DNA of 64,000 nt from Candidatus Aenigmatarchaeota archaeon (GTDB lineage Archaea; Aenigmatarchaeota; Aenigmatarchaeia; CG10238-14; SCSR01): assembly GCA_016181005.1 (NCBI GenBank), contig JACPAE010000002.1, forward strand, positions 124,001 to 188,000, read 5' to 3'. Positions 58,597 through 64,000 of the stretch are shown piece by piece. The notes under the pieces are model-generated. The model worked only from the letters and a program-made list of their open reading frames with translations. It made no database searches and was not told where the DNA came from. Position 1 is the first letter of the stretch. Each line of letters starts with the position of its first letter. The translations under genes were made by a program, and so were the position numbers.

Positions 58597-60146
58597 CTGA
58601 TGAGCTTCATTAATGAAGCCGCAAGCTTTTCAGAGTCGTGAGTCAGCAAACCCAATTCTCCCCACTTGAATTCTTTCCTTTCATTCAGGAAGTTGCCCTC
58701 GATTAATCCAATGGAATTTAATTTTTCTTTATCAACCTGTACCATGCTTGCACCTAATTTCGTAAAATGTTCCAAAACTGTTTCATCTGGATGAGCTGTA
58801 TTTACTATGACATAATTAAGAACATGTCCCTTAAGATATTTTTCCAGCGCGTCAACGTGTTTTGAAACAGTAAAATCATCTGTCACATAAGGTTGCGTCA
58901 TCACGTTGCAGATAAAAACCTTCTTTGCCATGCTTTGCTTGATAGCCTCAGGCACCCCAGCGACAAGAAGATTAGGTATCACGCTTGTATACAAGCCTCC
59001 TGGACCAAAAACAATCACGTCTGCATTCTCTATCTCCTCCACAGCCTCCGGCAAAGCCTTTACACCTTCAGACGGTTTCAGGAAAACTTCGGCTATAGGT
59101 GATTTGACTTTGTTCTCGTTCCTTATCTGTGCCTCGCCCTGAATTACAATGCCGTTCTCGTATTTTGCACATATGTCTGTGTTGACGCCTGTGACTGGGA
59201 ACACCTTGCCCCTTATCTTCAGTATTTTACCGGCCTGTTTAATCGCCTCTTCGAAAGAATTGAATAATTTAGTAAACGACAGCAGCAAAAGATTTCCGAT
59301 GCTTGTGCCTTCAAGATACCCGTCCAAAAATCTGTAATCGAACGCGTTCTTCAGAGTTTCGTCCGCATTCGACAAAGCAACCAAGCAATTTCTTATATCG
59401 CCGGGCGGCAGAATCCCATAATCCTTCCTCAGCATCCCAGAGTTTCTCCCGTTGTCCATCACAGTTACTATGGCAGTGATGTTAACATCATATTTCCTTA
59501 ATCCTTTTATCAGGATGGGGAGACCTGTGCCTCCCCCAATCAAAACAACATTTGGCCATGCGTTCACGCTGAGGTTCAATAGCTCCCTCTTGCACTGTGC
59601 AAGACTCTCGAAAGTTATTACATGAAAGCCCAGCTTTGAAGCGGCTTCCGTGTTCCTAATCTTGTCGTCTATTAACAGAGAGTTTTCTGGAGGTATGCTG
59701 AAGTGCTTTATAACTTCAAGATATGATTCGTGCCACGGCTTTTTGATGCCGCGCTCGAACGACCAGAAGGTAGCGTCGAATAACTTGTCAAGCTCGTATT
59801 TCTGTATCAGATAGTCGGCCCACTCCTTGGTAAAGTTGGAAAGTATTGCAAGCTTGTATCTGGGCCTTAGGCTCTTAACAATTTCCAGCATGCCGGGGAT
59901 TGGCACGAGCTCCTCCCTTACAAGGGATTTCAGTTGCTCTACAGAATATTTCGTGCCGGTTCTCTTTATGAATTCCTCGAAGAGTTTTTCCTCAGAGATT
60001 TTACCCAGCTGCAAGTCTTTTCTCAAGTCGGAATGGTCTACACTTCTGAACTCCTGCTCGTCTATGTCCAATCGCTTGGACACGCCGTGCCACGAGTTTA
60101 CTAGCACGTCTTCAAGATCGAATATTATAAGCTTGATAGACATCAT
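58593..60146 (-). CDS. HAD-hydrolase + GlmR/YvcK (CofD-family) fusion
   Basis: N-term IIFDLEDVLVNSW...LIDDKIRNTEAASKLG (HAD); C-term VVLIGGGTGLPILIKGLRKYDVNITAIVTVMDNGRNSGMLRKDYGILPPGDIRNCLVAL (YvcK). Confidence 0.88.
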   Translation of the reverse strand: MMSIKLIIFDLEDVLVNSWHGVSKRLDIDEQEFRSVDHSDLRKDLQLGKISEEKLFEEFIKRTGTKYSVEQLKSLVREELVPIPGMLEIVKSLRPRYKLAILSNFTKEWADYLIQKYELDKLFDATFWSFERGIKKPWHESYLEVIKHFSIPPENSLLIDDKIRNTEAASKLGFHVITFESLAQCKRELLNLSVNAWPNVVLIGGGTGLPILIKGLRKYDVNITAIVTVMDNGRNSGMLRKDYGILPPGDIRNCLVALSNADETLKNAFDYRFLDGYLEGTSIGNLLLLSFTKLFNSFEEAIKQAGKILKIRGKVFPVTGVNTDICAKYENGIVIQGEAQIRNENKVKSPIAEVFLKPSEGVKALPEAVEEIENADVIVFGPGGLYTSVIPNLLVAGVPEAIKQSMAKKVFICNVMTQPYVTDDFTVSKHVDALEKYLKGHVLNYVIVNTAHPDETVLEHFTKLGASMVQVDKEKLNSIGLIEGNFLNERKEFKWGELGLLTHDSEKLAASLMKLIR

Positions 60147-61912
60147 TTCACCGTTACGCTCTTCGCGAGATTCCTTGGATGATCCGGATCCAAACCTCTC
60201 AACACAGCTAATTGGTATGCGAGTATTTGAATGGGAATTATCTGGACTATAGGATTTTCGTTATTTGCCTCGGGCACTTTCAACCAAAAGTCGAATACTT
60301 CGTTGTTCGTTGGTGAAACTCCTATTATGTAACCGCCACGGCTCTTGATTTCGTTCGCGTTTGAAAGAATCTCTTTCTCTGTCTCCTCCGAAACAAACAC
60401 GATGCACGGCGTCCCGTCCTCCACAAGAGCTATTGGGCCATGCTTCAATTCTCCGCCCGCAAAAGCTTCTGCATGTATGTAGGATACTTCCTTGATTTTA
60501 AGCGCAGCCTCCAATGCAGTCGTATACTCGAGGCCTCTGCCAATAAGGAAAATGTGTTCCTTGTTTTTCAGCTTTTCAGCGAGCTCCTTTATCTTTTCCT
60601 TGACAGTTGCCGAAGTCAAATGGTAAATCACATTCCACAAATAATTCAGCCTTTTCTTCCCTTCTTCCAATTTTCCCGAAAGTGCGTATGCCAACAGCGT
60701 GAAAAGAGCAAGCTGTGATGTGTAGCTCTTTGTCGCAAGCACGCATATCTCCGGCCCCGCATTCAAATTCAAGAACGAGTCTGAAGTCCTGGTGAGAGAC
60801 GAACCTACGACGTTTACAATTGACAGTATCTTGCAGCCTCTCGCCTTGGCATATTTTACAGCCTCCAAGACATCGGCGGTCTCGCCGCTTTGGGATACTG
60901 CAACAACCAATGTTTTTGGCGTGAGGAAATGCTCGTAGTGTGGGAACTCGGACGCCAATACAACGTTGACATGCATTTTGTTCAGCTTGGATAAAATGTA
61001 GCTTGCTGCAAGGCATGCATGATAGGAAGTTCCTGACGCTATGAGGAATATCCCGTGCGCATTCCTGATGCTGTGCACAACTCCGTCTACAACTTCTTTG
61101 GTCTGTTGGACTGCCTTCTGCACTGTCTCCACCTGCTCGGAGATTTCCTTGAGCATGAAATGATTGAACTCTCCCTTCTCGGCTTGCCTGATGTCCCAAT
61201 CTACAGTGTCGACCTTCCTGTTAACATCACCGCCTTCCAAGAGGCTGAAAACTTTCATGCCGGTGTCGGTTAACAATGCCACATCGCTGTCATGCATGTA
61301 GACAACATTTTTGGTGTGCTCAAGAAATGCCGGAATGTCACTTGCTGCAAAATAGCTCCCATCAGCTACGCCTATGACAAGAGGCGATCCCTTGCGTGCT
61401 GCTACTATCTTTCTTTCATTCTTGTGGAGTGCTAGGATAGCGTAACTGCCTTCAAGCGACCTTAGCGCAGAAAGTGTTGAGTCATGGAAATTCTTCCCCC
61501 TTTTCATTATCTCCTCTATCAGATGCGGTATCACTTCCGTATCCGTCTGGCTTTTGAACTTGTGGCCGTTGCTCACAAGATTCTTCTTCAGCTCCTGGTA
61601 GTTTTCTATAATGCCATTATGAACAACTGCTATCTTTCCTTCGCAGTCTGTGTGCGGATGCGCATTCTCTTTTGTAACGCCGCCGTGTGTGGCCCATCTT
61701 GTATGCGCAATGCCTAATGTTCCAGGCAGGTCGGAGAAGTTGAGCCGTGTATTAATCTCGTCCACTTTTCCTACATCCTTCTTCATATGGAACTCCTTGT
61801 CCAGAGTGACAATACCAGCGGAATCATACCCTCTATATTCAAGCCTTTTCAGCCCGTTGAACAAGATTGGGGTTGCATTCTTTGTTCCTATATAGCCAAT
61901 TATCCCGCACAT
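60143..61912 (-). CDS. glmS: Glutamine--fructose-6-phosphate aminotransferase
   Basis: MCGIIGYIGTKNATPILFNGLKRLEYRGYDSAGI; C-term NLAKSVTVK. Confidence 0.96.
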   Translation of the reverse strand: MCGIIGYIGTKNATPILFNGLKRLEYRGYDSAGIVTLDKEFHMKKDVGKVDEINTRLNFSDLPGTLGIAHTRWATHGGVTKENAHPHTDCEGKIAVVHNGIIENYQELKKNLVSNGHKFKSQTDTEVIPHLIEEIMKRGKNFHDSTLSALRSLEGSYAILALHKNERKIVAARKGSPLVIGVADGSYFAASDIPAFLEHTKNVVYMHDSDVALLTDTGMKVFSLLEGGDVNRKVDTVDWDIRQAEKGEFNHFMLKEISEQVETVQKAVQQTKEVVDGVVHSIRNAHGIFLIASGTSYHACLAASYILSKLNKMHVNVVLASEFPHYEHFLTPKTLVVAVSQSGETADVLEAVKYAKARGCKILSIVNVVGSSLTRTSDSFLNLNAGPEICVLATKSYTSQLALFTLLAYALSGKLEEGKKRLNYLWNVIYHLTSATVKEKIKELAEKLKNKEHIFLIGRGLEYTTALEAALKIKEVSYIHAEAFAGGELKHGPIALVEDGTPCIVFVSEETEKEILSNANEIKSRGGYIIGVSPTNNEVFDFWLKVPEANNENPIVQIIPIQILAYQLAVLRGLDPDHPRNLAKSVTVK

Positions 61913-61973
61913 GGAAAAACCAACACATCGCTCTTAATCACTTGCACAAACAAATTTTAAATACGTGGGGGAC

Positions 61974-62020
61974 AGGGAATGTGAAAATGCGAGGAACCAT
62001 TCACCCATTGGACATTCCCT
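61974..62020. other. 9-bp perfect inverted repeat/hairpin upstream of glmS
   Basis: AGGGAATGT (61974..61982) / ACATTCCCT (62012..62020); TATA-like sequences on both flanks. Confidence 0.5.
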
Positions 62021-62165
62021 CATCCTAAGAAAATAATTCTCATGAGGCCATATAAATCGAGCCTAAAAACATTGTTTACAAATGGTGCTCGCGGCTGCAA
62101 AAAAAGGTTTAAAAGGCCTTAACCACTAAAGAAAGATTTATAAAGGTAAAAATATGGTTATAGAT

Positions 62166-63083
62166 ATGTCGTACGTTGTAGAGGAGCATCCGGAAGGCCA
62201 GATGATTCGCAGAACTACCATCATGAAGCCAGCTACCTTTAACGCATTGAACAGCGAGCTTGCTGTGAAAATTCTCGAGGAGCTTGGAAAGAAGTCACAG
62301 TGCGCCATGGACATTGCAAGGAAGTTGAAGCAGCACGAGCAGAAGATTTACTATCACATCAGGAGGCTGGAGAAGGCCAACATTGTGAAGCTTCTCAGGC
62401 GCGAGGAGCGCGTAGGCGGGCTGGCAAAGATTTACGAGGTAACGCATCCCTACATATCGATGAAGCTTTACGAGGGCGAGCATATTGCTGATGTAAAGAG
62501 CAGACCGAAGGAGATCGAATTTTTCAAGTCCTTCATAAAGAACGGCAAGTTCGACGGGTTGATTGTTGTAGGTTCGCCAGACCCGCATGGAAAGTATGGC
62601 GCTCAGGCTTCTGACGGTAGCGCTGCCATAGACTTGGCCTTGCTTCTGGGCAGTTTCCTGCAGAAAGTCTCGCCTAATTACAAACTCGACACCGAAGTCA
62701 GGGAGAACGACTTGAGGAACAACCTGATTATTGTAGGCGGGCCAAAAGCGAACATTCTGATAGACAGGATAAACATAAATTTGCCGATTTATTTCGATAC
62801 AAAGAATGAGTTTAATATTGTTTCCAGTTTCACCAAGTCTGTATACAGCGAGGACAACGTCGGGATTATTGTAAAGATGAAGAGCCCGTTCGCAAAGGAC
62901 AAGGAGATTATTCTTCTTTCTGGAAAAAGGTTCAAGGGTACCAAGTCTGCCATTTTAGGACTGATGAAGTATTTGAAAAGGATAGAGGACGGGAACAGGT
63001 TTGATGAAGGAATAGCAAGGGTTGTTCACGGCATTGACATAGATTCTGACGGAACTATTGACGATGTGGAGTTTCTGGAATAG
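62166..63083 (+). CDS. ArsR-like wHTH regulator with large C-terminal domain (called ORF starts 62154)
   Basis: LAVKILEELGKKSQCAMDIARKLKQHEQKIYYHIRRLEKANIVKLL; TATA TTTATAAA at 62137..62144 favours start at 62166. Confidence 0.8.
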   Translation: MSYVVEEHPEGQMIRRTTIMKPATFNALNSELAVKILEELGKKSQCAMDIARKLKQHEQKIYYHIRRLEKANIVKLLRREERVGGLAKIYEVTHPYISMKLYEGEHIADVKSRPKEIEFFKSFIKNGKFDGLIVVGSPDPHGKYGAQASDGSAAIDLALLLGSFLQKVSPNYKLDTEVRENDLRNNLIIVGGPKANILIDRININLPIYFDTKNEFNIVSSFTKSVYSEDNVGIIVKMKSPFAKDKEIILLSGKRFKGTKSAILGLMKYLKRIEDGNRFDEGIARVVHGIDIDSDGTIDDVEFLE

Positions 63084-63131
63084 ATTCCTGATAATACGGC
63101 TTATAGTAACCAAAGGCGAGCAACGTAAGAA

Positions 63132-64000
63132 TCACTGAGGTTTGGAAATTCTTTTCCTCAAAAATATTAAAATGACAGCTATAACTATCACCACTAATAT
63201 AACCAATATCCAAGAGCTGTTTTGCGGCAGAATTTCGGCAATGCCGGAAGGTTTTTCTTCTGTCGTCTGTTCTGTTGTCGGCTGTTCAACCTCACCAGAC
63301 TTAACCTCGCCACTTATTGCAAAAATTGAGAGCCCTGAAAACTCGGCTTCATAATAAACATTCTCACTGTCGCTACTGCTTCTAGTTGTTGACAGTTTTT
63401 CCCATCTGTCAGTAGAGTCCAAATATCTCTGCAGTGTTATCATCGCCTCGTCAATATGATTTTCCTCAATCCACGATTTTTCCACCTTAAAATTGATCTT
63501 GGTTTTGTTTATATCAGCATTTGTGATGTTCGCTTTGGTTATTTCAACATAATGGTAGACCTTGCCGGAAGCTTCGTTTACAACTGAGGCAGGCACAGCA
63601 TTCAGTTTCGACACAATGATCTGTATATTATTCACAGAATTTTTAACAGTTATCTCAACTCTGCCAATTGCGATGTCCTGTGTTTTGTTTATGGTGACAT
63701 TGGCCATCTTCCCTGCGGCTATCGATGGGATTGTTATTGTTGCCTTTCCACGCTCTACAGTCACTGTTGTTTTATCTGTTGTAGATGCACCTCCACCACC
63801 GCTTCCAGCACTCCCACCAGTTCCGCCGGTGCCGCTAGTGCCTGTTACAGTAATTGCCTTTGACGGTGAAGCAGTACCGCCGACATCAGAAACTACGTTA
63901 ACCGTTACAGTGCATGTTCCAGACGAGGAGGACGCTGTTAATTTCCAGTTGGTGGGGGATTTACTGGTACCCTTTGTAACATTTCCCAGACTTTGCTGTG
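63132..64000 (-). CDS. Secreted PGF-pre-PGF-domain-like protein with C-terminal TM, continues beyond window
   Basis: VEITKANITNADINKTKINFKVEKSWIEENHIDEAMITLQRY...; TM SSWILVILVVIVIAVILIFL; minus frame open into Gly-rich linker to the window end. Confidence 0.7.
   Translation of the reverse strand, partial: QQSLGNVTKGTSKSPTNWKLTASSSSGTCTVTVNVVSDVGGTASPSKAITVTGTSGTGGTGGSAGSGGGGASTTDKTTVTVERGKATITIPSIAAGKMANVTINKTQDIAIGRVEITVKNSVNNIQIIVSKLNAVPASVVNEASGKVYHYVEITKANITNADINKTKINFKVEKSWIEENHIDEAMITLQRYLDSTDRWEKLSTTRSSSDSENVYYEAEFSGLSIFAISGEVKSGEVEQPTTEQTTEEKPSGIAEILPQNSSWILVILVVIVIAVILIFLRKRISKPQ

Noticed and set aside
61912-62022. Bacterial glmS ribozyme upstream of glmS
   Set aside because: The hairpin does not resemble the glmS ribozyme pseudoknotted core and the region is too short

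Overview
Archaeal chromosome segment. The evidence is the archaeal spc ribosomal-protein/secY cluster, TFB, an archaeal histone, aIF5A, GatDE, Nob1, Cbf5 and archaeal-type rRNAs; the gene content looks DPANN-like, but I cannot place the lineage from sequence alone. Most of the window is housekeeping. The strongest unusual features are: (1) 16S and 23S rRNA genes (both minus strand) broken by many insertions, including LAGLIDADG-encoding introns in both genes, two 23S insertions with small non-LAGLIDADG ORFs that appear to have their own TATA boxes, an ORF-less 136-nt 16S insertion and several 37-70 nt insertions; (2) interrupted tRNA genes: tRNA-Ala(TGC) with a 13-nt intron, tRNA-Met(CAT) with two introns including one at 26/27, and an unresolved 146-nt tRNA-like locus; (3) a nickel superoxide dismutase plus SodX-type protease pair inserted antisense inside the ribosomal operon between S5 and L30; (4) a translationally coupled glmS / HAD-GlmR(YvcK-like) fusion / glmU-like / lpd operon; (5) an Adk-Ndk fusion; (6) a divergent locus at 29.9-38.2 kb of largely uncharacterised proteins, including paralogous 171/175-aa proteins, 587-aa and 608-aa proteins, two tandem nucleotidyltransferases and TIM-barrel proteins; (7) two deoxyhypusine-synthase-family paralogs beside speD; (8) a 20-aa-repeat surface protein gene with an apparent frameshift. 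All family calls come from reading the translations; no searches were run.
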